Part shown: in pieces, positions 38,401 to 51,379 of the stretch
How the letters are laid out: each line of letters starts with the position of its first letter
Position numbering within the stretch: the stretch's first letter is position 1
Assembly: GCA_947561715.1 (NCBI GenBank)
Contig: OX387205.1
Span: 1,679,001 to 1,743,000 of the forward strand
DNA from: Ascidia mentula
Taxonomy: Eukaryota; Chordata; Ascidiacea; Phlebobranchia; Ascidiidae
Length of the DNA: 64,000 nt
Reading direction: 5' to 3'
Position numbers and translations under genes: made by a program
Notes under the pieces: model-generated
Database searches by the model: none
Told to the model about the DNA's origin: nothing
The model's input: only the letters and a program-made list of their open reading frames with translations

Positions 38401-41400
38401 TCCATGCTCTTCCACTGATACAGTTTCCCTTTTGCAGACATCAGACTTACCTGTCCCATCTATCGGCATTGAGCCTGCCACACCAATGTTGACGGGTCAG
38501 CAGAAAAGCTCAACACCTCAGCAAGCTTCACTGCCTGGCTCCCAATACCTTGCTCCATCTGGTTCGTTACCAGGAAGCCAACATGCTTACTTCAGGAAAA
38601 GATCAGTTGATGAAGATGAACAGGATGGATCTGAAGGTGATAGAGGTTATTCTGATGATGAGAGGGATCATCACAAGAAACTTCCATCCAGGAAAGGTAA
38701 CTTGTCTAATGTACAGTTGGTTTAGAAATTATGTGAAGCAAAAAATACAATATTTTTACTGAAAATGTGGTTAAATGTGAATGGTGTTTTTATATAAAAT
38801 ACAAACATAATGTGCAAAAGTGTGTCATAAACAGGAAAGGTGTATGTATGTTGTAAAATAAAGACCTCATTTTTGATTTTTTATCTATATTTTATATTAT
38901 ATGCCAAGTTGTTTCATGTAGTGCACAAATCAAACATGTATATATTATAACTTATGATTTTGCAGACTCGGAAAATGAGGACTCCGACCAAAGTGACAGA
39001 ATGTCCAAGTCGTCAAAATCGACCGAACGCAAATCATCAAAGCGTGAATTTGTTTCAAAGTCAAGCCAAACAAGTAGTTCAAAATCAAAGAAAGGTATTT
39101 TCACTTTAGGATTTTAGCTGGTGCATGGATCCCATTTTTGCAACTCACTAGAAGTAACAATGCTTGCATGTTAAAACATAGTCACTCATTCCCAGATCAT
39201 CGCTTGCACATGATTTTAATTTTTATGTATGTCAGCATGCTAAGTTTGTCAAGTGAAAATCTCAGTATTTAGTGGATAGTATTTTACATAAATGCTTGTA
39301 AAAAGGCCAAGTCTTGCTTGCCTATGCTTGCTACAGTTCTAATGTGCATATTAGTGTAGTGTGTAAATTAAATGTATAGCAAGAGTATATTTAATTTTAT
39401 CATTACCTAATGCTAAACCTTCACAAAACTAACTTGCATGTTGTAGCTTCCAAGCGATCCAAGTATTCTTCATCAATTAAAAGCAAAGTAGAAGTTACCA
39501 GTGAAGTTGAGGCCCCTGTTTATGGTATGCATGTGTATTGGGGTCATTCAAGTAACTTAAGCACTTGTGTTAGTTGCAAACTATAGCTGTTCACTTTCTC
39601 GGATTACATTAAACTATTACCCAACTTTGTGTTAACATATTTTAACATTTCTGATAATTTTCGTTCTCTTTCAACGAAATTCATATTTTATATTATAAAA
39701 TATAACAAATATCACTTTCAAAATTTGTTACATTTATAATTTACCCAAAGTAACCAACATAGAGTAAACAGTGCCGATAAAATCTTACCAGCATTGCAGG
39801 GATATGTGTGTGTGTGTTTTTACAAATGTTGTGCTTATGGATGTCATGCAGTATTGTTCATTTAGTGTGTTAAAGCTAAAAATTTAAACAAATGTTATCA
39901 ACAGGACTGAAAGGCTACAGTGGACCTGGAAGCCAGTCATCAGCTTCTTTCCTCAAATCATCATCAAGCAAGAAGGTATTTGCAACCTCTACACAATTAT
40001 TGCATTTCTATTGTTAACAAGTAAAAAATGTATTATATATGCATCCAACAGAAGGCAATTCAAACAATATCTGAAACTGTAGTGAAAACAAAAAAAATAC
40101 AACAAGGGAATAAAAGAAGAACAAAAATACATCAATTTTAATGAAAAGACTGTGTTTACTCATTCAAGAATAAAACATTTCATGGACGCTTTACGGGTTC
40201 ACAAACCCTAGATTGCGAAACACTGGATTAAACACAAAATAGTAAAAAAATGGCATCACTTAGTCTCTAATTGTTGCTTGCCAGAGTTCCAGCACAAGAG
40301 GAAGTCTCCCATCTGTGATGAGGAGGAGCCGACTTCCTGCTGCATCTCTGAAGATGCCAGATGGGGAAGTGGTCCCTGTTGGGGGGTCGATCGCAAGGTC
40401 AGGTGGCAAAGATGTCAGTGAAACAGAAGATGAAGACGCTATGTCTGTAACCACAAAATGTAAGTCATTTTTAGGCTTTTAACCTTTGACATTTTGGAGT
40501 CTATGATTTGTATTTTTAACCTAATGATAGGGTTTTAAAAACAACTTCTTGGATTTTGTGTGCAACAAAACCTATCTTATGCTTTCATTTAATTTCTACC
40601 ACTGATCAATTACCACACAGCATCTTCTTATGACAAGAAGGCATCAGTGACAGTTTCATCAAAACATGACCTGAAAGTTGCGGAAAGTGACCCAAGTACT
40701 TTCAGTGTCCCAGAGAGGTAACGATTAATCATTTTAGATTTTTTCTAAAGGCTATAGTGGCTTTTGCATGACATTGTACCAAAGTCTTCAGACTGTTTAT
40801 TGGATTATCATGTTTTTAAGGTTGTTTGTACTTTCTGAAGACACTGTTAAAATTCCACATTTGCCTCTGTTTTTTAGTTCAGTCAAACAGCAGAGCAGTA
40901 GACGAGTATCCTTTGCTGAAGTGGACAAATCTAAACACGCCACCACCACCACCACTGATGATGACGAGGATTATGATGAAGTTAAAGCCGAATCCTATGT
41001 GTCCGAGGTTATTGTAACTAAACGGGAAGAGAAAAAAGTAAAGGAGGAATCTGAATATGAAGAGGACGAATCGGAATATGTCACTGAGACTGAAGAGGAA
41101 TCTTCTTCTGATGCAAAAGAAAAGGTTTGGAAAATACAAAATTTTTTTGTCAAGCTAGTTCCAATGGGAAATTGGAAATAAGTTGATTTCTTGTCGTTTA
41201 AACTTTGTTTCCTACGTGTTCTTTCCATAATTGACAATTGCAAATTTTAAATAGATTGCGAAACAATCGGATTCATTAAGTGCGGATTCCCGCCCAATAT
41301 CCAGCCGATCGGAAAAGCTAACTGCGCATGCGCAGAAGGTGAGTTTGCACGATGGTGGATGAGCAATACAATTAGTAGTCAAAATATTTGAAAAACTGGG

Positions 41401-44400
41401 TTTTAAGCTCACAAAAAACGTTGTTAGGTTGCTTACTTTTGGTTTAATTTCCAATTTAAAGGGTTGTGTATTGGCTTCGCAAATGAGAAAAAAAATTAAG
41501 AGTTTAAATTTTGAAAGTATAAAAGATTACAAAAGAAAAAGTTTAAAATTAAAAACGCAAAAAGAAATATATTAAACGTGATTTATGATATCACCTAGTG
41601 CAGCGTGAAGCGAAATCCCATTAAGATCATAAGATCAAATTAGAGTTTGGTTTTAATTGACTTTTGCAGGTTGCGGCTCTTGTGGTGAAAAAACAACGAC
41701 CAAAGAGCGGATTGGATGAGGATGCAAAGGAAGCTGCGGCGCTTTGGAATGAATCGATTAAAGGAGAGGAGGAGGAGGAGGAAGAAGAAGATGAGTTTGA
41801 GGATGAAGAAACTGAGGAAGAAGAGACAAGTGATGAGACTGAGGTAACTTTTAAGTAATTATCTGGGGAAGCTTGTAGGTATTTAAAATCAATTATGTTG
41901 GCAAACGCCTCGCAATATGTATCTTAATTGGTTTTGCCCAAGCAAATTTCTGTATTGTACGAATTTTTTAAGAAGCAAACAGTGTCAAACCACAATGGTC
42001 TGTTTAACAAAACTTCATAGCAATGACGTGGGAAAAAAAACAGTTAATACTGCAATGAACGATGATTCTCTATGAGTCAAATGCAATTTTTATTTTATTG
42101 ATCACAGGCAACCACTACACAGGCCGACGTGGAGTCCAAACGTACAGATGTTCAACAAAAGGTATAAAATTGTTTTTCCTTAATGTTGTTATGATTCCCT
42201 AATGGTTTCATTGTTGATAAAATGTGGCATGGTTTGTTGTTATTCTGTTTATAGTTGTGACATCAAATATATATTGAAAAAGTTTGGCTCGCGCGTATAT
42301 TTTGTGATTGGTCAGGCTCATGCAAAGTTTTGAAATCAGTGCGACTGAAAATTGTAATCATAGGAACGAATCCTGATAGATTGATAAAAACTGATGCGTC
42401 CTAAGTGCCCTAAACCTTTCTAAATGCATCTTTAAAAGAGCGTCGTACGCAAAGAAGTTTGAGAACTACTGCAATTATGGCGTTTCGTGGATGAACATGA
42501 TAAATATAATGAAGAAGGCTTAAATCGTGTGTAACCTTTTCCATATTTTTCTAAATATTATTTGTAAATATTTTCTAGTGGTGGCTGTTACATCTTCTTG
42601 GTCAACTTTTCATCGTATTTGGAAATAGTTTGGTGATCACAAACAATTTTATTACAAACGTATTATGTTTTCCTTCTCCAGGCGATCGAGGAGGAGGAAG
42701 CAAAGAAACAGGAGAAACTGAAGAAGATCATGAAGGAGAAGAGAGAAGAACGAGTGATCGTTGCCAAGCCAACGCCAACCAAGAAAGAACTCTCGGTTCC
42801 CGGATCGGCAAAATCTGCCAGCTCCGTACCCAGTTCCATATCCTCAGTTCAGGCAAGAATATCAATATACCCACATAGGCCAAGGTGTACATACAGCAGA
42901 CACAGGCAAACTGCGGCCCTCGGACCAATTCTGGGCCGTTGGGTTTTTAAATATGGCCCACAAGGAGTTGATATATTAGCGTCACTCAGAAAATTTCCAT
43001 ACTGCTGTTTTGTTGGGTATTTTTTGGCTTTTCGGTTACAGTATTTCAACGGTGATTAATGCTAATAGGCTGATTAATAAATTGTGGTGACAACACTCGT
43101 ATTGTACACCTTTACCCATCTGCATTGGTCGACCTGTCGAATTTTTTACAATTTCCGGCCCGACAGTTTTGTACTCCTGGTGGAAATCGCGTACATTCTC
43201 AGTGTTTGGTTGCTTACGATAACAATTCATGCTCCCTCTTCTGCTGTAACAATCTAAAAATAATTCTTACAGGAAGAATTCGTGAACAAGATTCAGGAGA
43301 AAGCGTCTGACCTTGGAATCGAAGCGCGTGACCTTGAGTTCGAAGGTGATGTCGTCGATAAACTTGAGAAGTCGAATATTAAACCTGACGAAGTTGAAGT
43401 TGTTCATGATAAGGAGGCAGGAAGACATATTGGTAAGATGGCTTGAATCAGTCAGGTTGACTTTGTGGTTGGTTAAAATCGTGCTAAAACGTTTGTGAAA
43501 CCTCAGATTTCATGAGTTTAAACATTTCCATATATTGATGGAGCTACACCAACTGCGTCATTCAAACTCATGATGGCATAAGTTTTTGCCGAAACGTTTT
43601 TTCAAACATGACAATGTAAACAATATATAGGCTCTTTATTCTCGGAATTAAACATACTGTTTTACAATATATAAAACTATAAATAAGTGACATATGTATG
43701 AAGGTTTCTTTCCACCCGCATTCTGGTATTGCCCTTGGCCGTTTTTTCGGAATGTAACATTGCATCGTGACTTAAATAATTCCACACAAGTAACGAACAT
43801 ATGTGATACATTACGTGTTACATGTTTGTTTCTTAACTTTTAAAACGAAACATAACCTTCACTTGGTTTGGTGAAATGTAGTAGCAGAAAGTTTTGGTTG
43901 CTATATAATGTGGCGGCAAAACAAAAACGTATTCGTTGTTTGCTTCCATTTTATTGTAAACTCAGCATTTCGTCAAATACACTCATAAATATGGTTTTAA
44001 AACAATATTAGTTTGTAGTTGAGTAATTTCAAATTAAACCCTTCCTCAAGTTCGATCTCGCCGGAGTTCAACCACAGTCAGCTCCGTTCTAACGCCCACT
44101 AGCGGCGAGACGGCAAAAGAGTCTCCGAGGCAAGCGGCACCGGTTGTCAAGGAAACGACTAAACCTGTTAAAGAGGCGGCGCCTAAAAGGCAGAAGCTAG
44201 TGGTGGACTTGGTAAGTCAATGATCAAACGATTTGCTATACTGCCATTACTTCCGTGTTACCCGACATCAAATGTTACGTCATACATTGTGTGACAGTGG
44301 AAGCAATTTTTTTCGAATCTTTTACGTTAAGTAACTCTCTGGCTTTACTATTGGAAATTTTACCACTGGAAAAAGCTATTACACACATAAGCAATGAGAT

Positions 44401-47400
44401 ATAACGTTTCATACACAGTGTTCATATTAAACTTTCAGTAATATAATTTGATTATTACCTGTGTCTCATATATACAGTGTTTGTACTGTTATTCATGCGT
44501 TTTCAAAATTACCTTTGTAGAGTTGGTAGTTAACTGCTAGATATGTTGTTTAACAACAATCAAACGATATTACAAAAACCACCATATCCCACCCCCCACT
44601 CTATGTTGCTTATCGTGTTAACAATTGTTTATTTTGACGTCATAAAGCCACCAGCTGCCCCTTCAATGACCCCAAGTCGAGCTTCCAGCGTCACAACATC
44701 ACTTTCCTCAACGTCATCACGATCTCCGATCAGTCGAAGAAGCAGTTTGTCACCTGACAGAACTAAGTTTGTTTGTTTTTTCAAGAAACAAATATTTGTC
44801 AATATCAGTCCCTCGTCACTTGAATGTTCTTTTCTAATATCTTCGCCCTTTGAGGCAGTCAGACTTTTTTGAAAAAGTCCAACGATGCCTAATTGCTGGC
44901 GAAATATTCATATCGCTAAATGACTTGGAGATTTTTGTTATATATTATTTGTCGAATAAATCAGATATTAAGTCTCTGTTGCCTATAAGATTGTTTGGTG
45001 GATTCTCAAACTTTATCAAAGAGTTTTTTTGCACAAAGATCTTCCATACCAGCTGACAAGGACGGCGTCCAACTTGATTTTGACGTCACAACTTACGAAA
45101 GCAAACTCGGTGACCCGAAACCAGAAGAACCGACGATCCAGGGACGAACGAAAGTTGAACCGGAAAAAATTAAAGTCGACAAGAAAGTGAGTACAAACCG
45201 CTTGACTTTTGAATCGACCTCAAAAATTTGTGTTGTAAAAGTTAAGACTGGACTTTGTGTTTATGGGCGTGTGCCGACGGCAGTACGCAGCCAGTATTGC
45301 CCTGAGCAAAGTATTGCCCGTATGCGACCTACTGTTAATTAACTTTGTGGAACCGCAGGCATGTAAGGCAAAATAAACGGTAAATGTCGTAACACTGCGG
45401 TTTTTGTCTTTACCAGGGCGTGGGTGAACAAGCTAAAGGCAAGGTTGCAGCCATGAAAGCAGCTGGTGGAGTGGCCGAATCCGTTAAATCGGATAAGTCG
45501 TCAGTTAAGCCACCAGGAAAGGCTAAACCTGGATCAAAGGTCAAACAACCTGCAGCCCCCACTAAAGGACCCCAGAGAAAAGGTAAAAATTAAAACCATT
45601 TTGCTCTTTTTGTCATCACTCAATTAAAAATTCAGTTACAGTGGTCCTTATATTTAAAGCGAAACACACTGTTCAATTAATTTCCATGACTTTTGGCTGC
45701 CGCAAGTTTTAATATTTCAGTTTTTTTCAAATTCATTTGGTGAAACTGATCAAATTTTATTTCAATTAACCTGTTATTCTGGCACACTTAAACATGTGTT
45801 TTATTCACCGTCGTTTCGCCTGCTGTTAAACTAAGATGGGTAAAAATGGTGCGGCGCATAAATAAGTCAAGAGCCGCGAAAAATGGACGAAGTTTAGCTT
45901 TATTTTTTGTAAGGCCTTGCATGTGTTATTTTATGTTACTGTGTTTGCAATTCACTGTAATTGCGAGAAACAAATTAGGAGATAGAGAAAAGTTTTCTTG
46001 CTATAGCGGTCCTTACTTCTCAGGTTTAAAGGCTGCACAGCAAGATGCAGATAGCACTGTCGGTTCTGAAGCAACTGAAGGAAAAAAATCGGTCAAGGAA
46101 GCTGGAAAAGCGGCCGAGGTAAAAAAAACATAACGCACAAGAAACACTCGTTTAATACAAGACTTGCTGAAAGGGCAGTAAACGCCATGTTATTGTTTTG
46201 TGGTTTAGATGCACAATACCAGAAGTCGTTCTTTACAACTTAACAGAATGTTTTAAGTCTGTGTTTGAATACGTGTCGTGTTATGTTCATACTAATAATG
46301 CCCATAGGCAGATGAGATGTATTTTTAAGATATAAAATTAAGGGCAATACCAAACGACTTGGGGTGCAATACATTGGAGCTGATCAATGAACGTGTTCTT
46401 GTGGTTACTGATATCGTCGACATTGTGCCTATCTAGCAGCATGTTTGCGAATATTTCCATTTAGATTATTTAAGCAAGCGATATGCATTCACAATATTTT
46501 TGAAGCTTGCTACTTTGTAAAATCACTTCTCTTTGCTAAGACAAATTTTAATGACAACTGTATATGCCTGTACGTATGTTTCTATAGCAACGTGGTGGAA
46601 AGAAAGGTGATGCCAAGGGCAAAAAAGCGTCAGACAAGACGAAGGCAAAGGTCAGCGACGTCACCGATCGTGAGGTCACACAGAGTTCACCTGAGAAACA
46701 GCCGGCAAAAACTCCTGGTTGGTATTTTTTGTTGAGAAAAATCATTGGAAAATTTGAAATTGTTGTTAATTTTAGGCTTTAGGAGCAAAATACCTTTTTA
46801 AAATATTACTCTTAAATGCAAATGTCAATGCCAAGAAATTGATGATTAGCATTGTAATTATGCAACTGATAACCCAAGATGTCTTAAAACGTCTATGAAT
46901 TTACTATGCTCCATTTTCCTAGGCTTAATTTTACTTTTCATTAAGTTAACATCATAAAAAAGGTCATTTTGCAAAAGCACTGCCGATTTAGTTGTAAGTT
47001 AAACCTATTTTTTATTCGCTTCATAGCCAAAGACATAGTCTAACTCCATCACAAGGCGTTAATGTTTGTGATGTTTAAGAAACTCCATTCTTGGCTGGAA
47101 GACCGAAGGAGAAGAGAGTTCCAGAAGAACCGAGAACTTCTCCTCCGATTGAAGAGAAAGCTGAATCCGTGGCATCAGCGGCCAAGTCCAAGAAGGGAGA
47201 CAAGAGTAAAAAGAAAAAGGCAAGTGTTTGGTCATTAACATCCAGCCGCCTTATAAAGATACAAATCTTTGTTTGTGAATGACGTAAACAGTGATCGCAA
47301 GGACTGACCTAGATTGTTGTAGGCGAAATATATATTCTGAAAACCTGTATCTTGGATGATTATGCAGTAATTTAGATCAGTCCCAGTAATCACTTTTCGC

Positions 47401-50400
47401 AAGAATTTTAGTGCCACGCTCCCAAGACCACTCGAAGTTGTCAGCGGGGGATTTGTGCTTCAAATAAACATTTCTTAATGACGAAAATATCAATAAAATC
47501 CTGGTAACATTCATATTTCTTGCAGTTTCTGATGTTTTTGCTTTTGTTTCAGGAACCTTCCGCCACAGAGGTTAAAGTTGATGACGCAAAAGTGTCGCAA
47601 CCACCGAGAGATGACGTCACAAAGCCGCAGGTTACGGACAAGGCGAGAGCTTCGCCAGCAAAACAGGACAAAATAGTGAAAGGTGCGATGACAAAACGTC
47701 TTTGAAAACGTTTTCTCATTTCCTTGCCTGTTTATTGTCTCCTTTCCTGGAAGAATGTTAATACCAGTACTGTGTCATGGTGTATGGCAAACTGATAGGA
47801 ACATGCAGAGTAGATATAAACATAGGTCCGTTTCTTTGGTATAATTTTCAGTTACACGACGAGGGTGTAGCTGACACTGGGTTCATTGTTTTTTTTCACA
47901 ATCTATTGGCATTTCACTGTGACGTCAAAAATTATAACGACACTTTTGTGTTCAGCGAAACCTAAAAGCGCCGTTTCCGACAAAAAGGTGGAAGAAGATG
48001 AAGAGGATTATGAGGAAGACCTCCCTCCCCTGCCAGCCGAGACGTAAGAATTAAAAAAACTAAAGAAATTTTTACCTGCCATTAAACATATTATTTGCTC
48101 TGGGAAATCACCCACCTATTGCATCAATCGATAACAAATACAACCCAAGTTATTCCCTTACAGCAAACTTCACAATAGAAATCTTAATTAAGCCCAGAAA
48201 AAATCGTTTCACTTTAAATTATTAAAATCTGTGTTTTGTAAACAAAAATCATATAAGACAGCGTGCGGCGATTACTACACCTTTTTTTCCGGGCAGCTTC
48301 TCGGCAACCGCTTGCGGTTTAAAGTTGAGTTGGTTCTCGCCAGTTCACTGTACTCGTTTATGACGTAACTATACTTAAAATTATCAATTATAGGTTTTTG
48401 TCGTTAAGGTAAAAATGTAAATACTGGACCTTTTTTTAACATGAGATCCTTTCCGGGTAAAACCTTTCCGTTTTTAAGCGAACAATAGTGTTCTTGGGCC
48501 CTTTTTGATATTCATGGCCCCCCAGCCCCTTGGGGGCCGTACCCCCCGCGTGTTAACTCATTGAAATATTTTTTTCTTCACCAGACCTGAAGATGAGTAT
48601 GATTTTGTTCGTGTGGAGGACACTCCAGTGGAGGAACAAGTGAAGAGCCCGACTCCACCTCCTCCCGTTGTTGACGAGGTTGCTCCGGATGTGGAAAAGG
48701 GAGATGACTCTAAATCACAAATCTCCGACTTAACCGCTGTAAGTTCGTGACTACTCACTGGTTTTGATCAAACGAATGGTGGTCAATCTCGGGGGTATTT
48801 ATGCTTCAGTTGTGCGAAATGTTTTAACTCCAAAATTAATGACGTAAAGTTAAACATTTTTGAAGTCAATTTGTAGGATAATCCAAAATAGCGAGCAAAA
48901 ATAGTCTGATATTTTTCAACGGTTGCAAGAGATGTTGCAAACTTCCATGAAATACAGTAGAGTTTAGAGCACATCTTTGAGCTACAGATGGTAGCAAAGT
49001 GCACAGTACTTTGCACCTCTACTTAATTATGTTATTATGGCTCTTTTGTTTCTGTGAGTTGAGTGACATGAAAGTCTATGGCACTTTTGGATACCAAGCA
49101 GTTTTGATTGTCCATACTAATCTCCACGGAGTCAAAAAATAATCCAGTTTACATTTTTAAATCTTTTAAGGTAAATGGTTTGACATTGATCGTAAATATG
49201 AAAAATTTTACAAAAATCATTTCCTCCGCATTGTTTGACAGGGTACAGAGGGAACCGAAATCTCATCACAAGCTGCCGCTCAGAATGCGGAAGATGAGGC
49301 TGAGAGGCAAGCAAAACTCGCTGCCAAGCAAGAGAGGGAGCAGAAGAGAGCGGCAGCAGCTGAGAAGAGGAAGCAGGAAGTTGAGAAGAAGCGGAGGGAA
49401 AAAGAGGAACAGATCAGGCGGGAGAAGGAAGAGCAGGAACGTCAGGAACAAATGAGGTAAGTGATTCCTCCATATTTACCTCTTTTTACAAGTGGAACTA
49501 AAGGAAAACTCTCTTTTGATATCGGATATTGAATTGTGTACATCTGTGGCCTCTTAATACAATACAATAAACTGATGTTTTTCTCCTTAAAATGTACTGT
49601 AATAAAATGGAGATTAGCTAATTGCTTGTTTAAGTTTACAACAGTCCTAGTATTTGGATTGATTTGCCTCCGTGGTTTCTTCCTTGGGCACCAAACTAGG
49701 TGCAACCTTACGGTGAAAACAAGGTGGAAACACTACGGCCAAGCAAAGCTCAACCAATAGTGCCGTCAGGCCCCCTGTATGTGACCTTTTAGGTCGAAAC
49801 AGTGGCCATCTGTCTGCAGCTTATACACAATTCATATTATTGGCTCCACATTGCTTATCACAGTTCCTGTTTAATTAAATCTTTCGTGCAAGTTCTTTTG
49901 CTATTATCTGTGAATTTGGCTTCGCAAGTGAAAAATCATCTTCTGGAGTATATTTTTGTCACACATTATTAACTGCAGCCTGTCTGTTTTTTGTTGGAAA
50001 CTCAAGTCAGCCCACACCTTAAAAACAACTTCTTTACTTTAGGGAAGAGTTGGATGCAGAACGGAGGAAGAGGGAAGAAGCAACTCGACTCAAGAAGGAG
50101 GAAGCGGAGAGAGCCAAGCAACGGGAAAAAGAAGAGGAAGAATTGAGGCAGAGGAGACTCCTCCAACAGCAGGAGAGAGAGCGAAAGCAACAGGTTTGCT
50201 TCAAAGGGTTTTCTTAATTTTAAACATTGGTCATTTTAAACATACCAGAAAGGGGAGGGTGACACTGACTCAATGTTTTGTGGTGGCACCATGTGACCAC
50301 TTTATGGCCCAATACCCCTCTTGGCCCCGGGTTAATGCTTAACCCGGATATCTTTCGGTCAACGTAATGTGACTTATTTGTTAACCTTTTCATGAATTTT

Positions 50401-51379
50401 ATGCGTGGTTAATCTTCTCAGGAGGAATACAGACGCAAGATGGAGGAGGTACAGAGGAAGAAGCGTGAAGAGGAGGAGAGAAAGAAGCAGTTGGCTCTTG
50501 AAAAGGCAAAGGAGGAAGAAGAAAAACGACTACAGGTTAGGGACAAAATTTCCATGATAATAAAGGATGTTTTAAATCTTGTTTCCATGGACGCAACCTC
50601 CGGACTTTATTTCGTTCTCCTCATCATCAATGCTTTCTGGAAACTAAAAACTTCTTGAATCTCTGTTTTAGGAGCAAGAGCTCTTGGCTCAGATGGAGGA
50701 AAGCGAGAGGATCCTCTACGAACAACGGAAGAAGGAAGAGGAAGAAGAGAGGATAATCCGAGAGGAGGAACGACGGAAACGGGAGGAGGAGGAAGCAAGG
50801 ATCGCGATGGAACAAGCTCGAATCCAGGCCCTTATTAAAGCTAAGTGAGTCGACTCATCGTTTTTGTCCGACTTATTACTTTTGTCGCAAAGTTTTTGAT
50901 CGGTCGCGTTGGAATTTTTTTCATGAAACGTCTTGTGGGCCACCAGTGTCGGTCGTACGAAATCTAGGTGATAATTTTTTTGTCTTTCTTGCAAACTGAA
51001 GGAATCTTTTATTGAGCGAGTTGTCAAATTGGTGAAATGTGCAAAGTAACCAAACAAAAATTCTCAAAAATTGTTATTCAAAACAAAGCAATCATTTTAT
51101 AAAATGGTTTACTGTATTCAAAAAGCTCACTGGCTCATTTAAAAGTCTATTCGTGGTTCACTACTGGGTCATGGCGCACAGTTTAGGAACTACTTGCCTA
51201 GCAACTAAAGTACTCGCGTTGCCAGGCAACAAGCGGAGTTGGAGGAGAAGCTGAAGTTCGTGCGGGAATTTCTCCTGGAGGCGAACGGGATGGATCAGAC
51301 GCAGAACGTGAACAGAGCTTTCACTTTCTCTTACTTTGAACTGATGCAGATGCTCGGGTTGGACATTCCCATTGAATAG
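29438..51379 (+). CDS. KIAA2012: KIAA2012-like coiled-coil protein, 47 exons
   Basis: The first exons match the conserved start of vertebrate KIAA2012: MAASYLPLSLLSKGVGQ, then ERLDVFLEPEDYYNL, LHKTFLTRKGALLLFAEE, AILNYGRQ and RRIRPGFSPKRYIS. I traced 47 exons from ATG 29438-29440 (29438-29488, 29551-29634, 29790-29886 and so on to 51226-51379) to TAG 51377-51379. Every junction keeps phase, giving about 2121 residues against roughly 1,180 in human as I recall it. Order: conserved N-terminus (to about 31444); E/K/R-rich coiled coil (32289-33066); His/Arg-rich stretch (33506-34057); long Ser/Lys-rich low-complexity region; acidic run of Glu (41755-41830); Lys/Ala-rich histone-H1-like region (45417-47682); second long coiled coil (49242-50844); and a folded-looking end (FLLEANGMDQ, FTFSYFELMQMLGLDIPIE). 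The cell role is poorly known; I assign none. Two introns use GC donors. Confidence 0.88.
31720..31738 (+). repeat. Poly-C tract (~19 nt)
   Basis: An uninterrupted run of C lies in an intron of the KIAA2012-like gene, next to CCCC-rich debris (GTGGACCCC-like motifs at 31565-31640). It may be part of a degenerate repeat. Confidence 0.7.
34012..34320 (+). repeat. Degenerate tandem duplication covering the end of an exon
   Basis: The exon end ATGACCTCACAAAGGAGACC...ACAAGTATTTCCG/GTAAT at 34012-34059 is repeated 159 nt downstream at 34171-34218 (ATGATCTCAC, TGTCATGGAAACAAGCATTA). The following intron sequence repeats too (GAATTGTAACT/GAATTGTGACT, CACAGTATC/CTCAGTATC). The second copy still has CCG/GTGCAC at the old donor place, but no clear acceptor before it, so I treat it as non-exonic. 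Confidence 0.7.
42399..42478. repeat. Possible hAT-type transposon remnant
   Basis: AGTTTGAGAACTACTGC at the right side is, on the other strand, GCAGTAGTTCTCAAACT, which resembles the ends of many non-autonomous hAT elements. No matching partner end or 8-bp target duplication was found, so the assignment is weak. Confidence 0.3.
42853..43272 (+). other. GC-AG intron in the KIAA2012-like gene
   Basis: The exon ends TCAGTTCAG and the intron begins GCAAGAAT; the acceptor is TTCTTACAG at 43272. Phase 0 is kept on both sides (SSISSVQ to EEFVNKIQEK). No GT donor in reach fits as well. The intron also holds a GGCCCTCGG/TGGGCCG-rich stretch that may be repeat debris. Confidence 0.6.
47220..47552 (+). 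other. GC-AG intron in the KIAA2012-like gene
   Basis: The exon ends AAGAAAAAG and the intron begins GCAAGTGT, which matches the extended GC-donor consensus; the acceptor is TTTGTTTCAG. Phase 0 is kept (KKGDKSKKKK to EPSATEVKVD). Confidence 0.65.
49771..49860 (+). repeat. Hammerhead element with damaged core
   Basis: GACCT-TTT-AGGTC, GAAACAG, CATCTGTCTGCAGC and the 3' flank TTATACACAATTCATATTAT are kept, but the CTGATGA box is lost (CTGTATGT) and the stem I 5' strand is missing. It is sense in a KIAA2012-like intron (49457-50042). Together with the copy near 1155 it defines the family's 3' flank. Confidence 0.7.

Noticed and set aside
40190-40235. hAT-like end in a KIAA2012-like intron
   Set aside because: TTGCGAAACACTGG resembles a hAT terminus on the minus strand, but a second end is not visible and the match is short.
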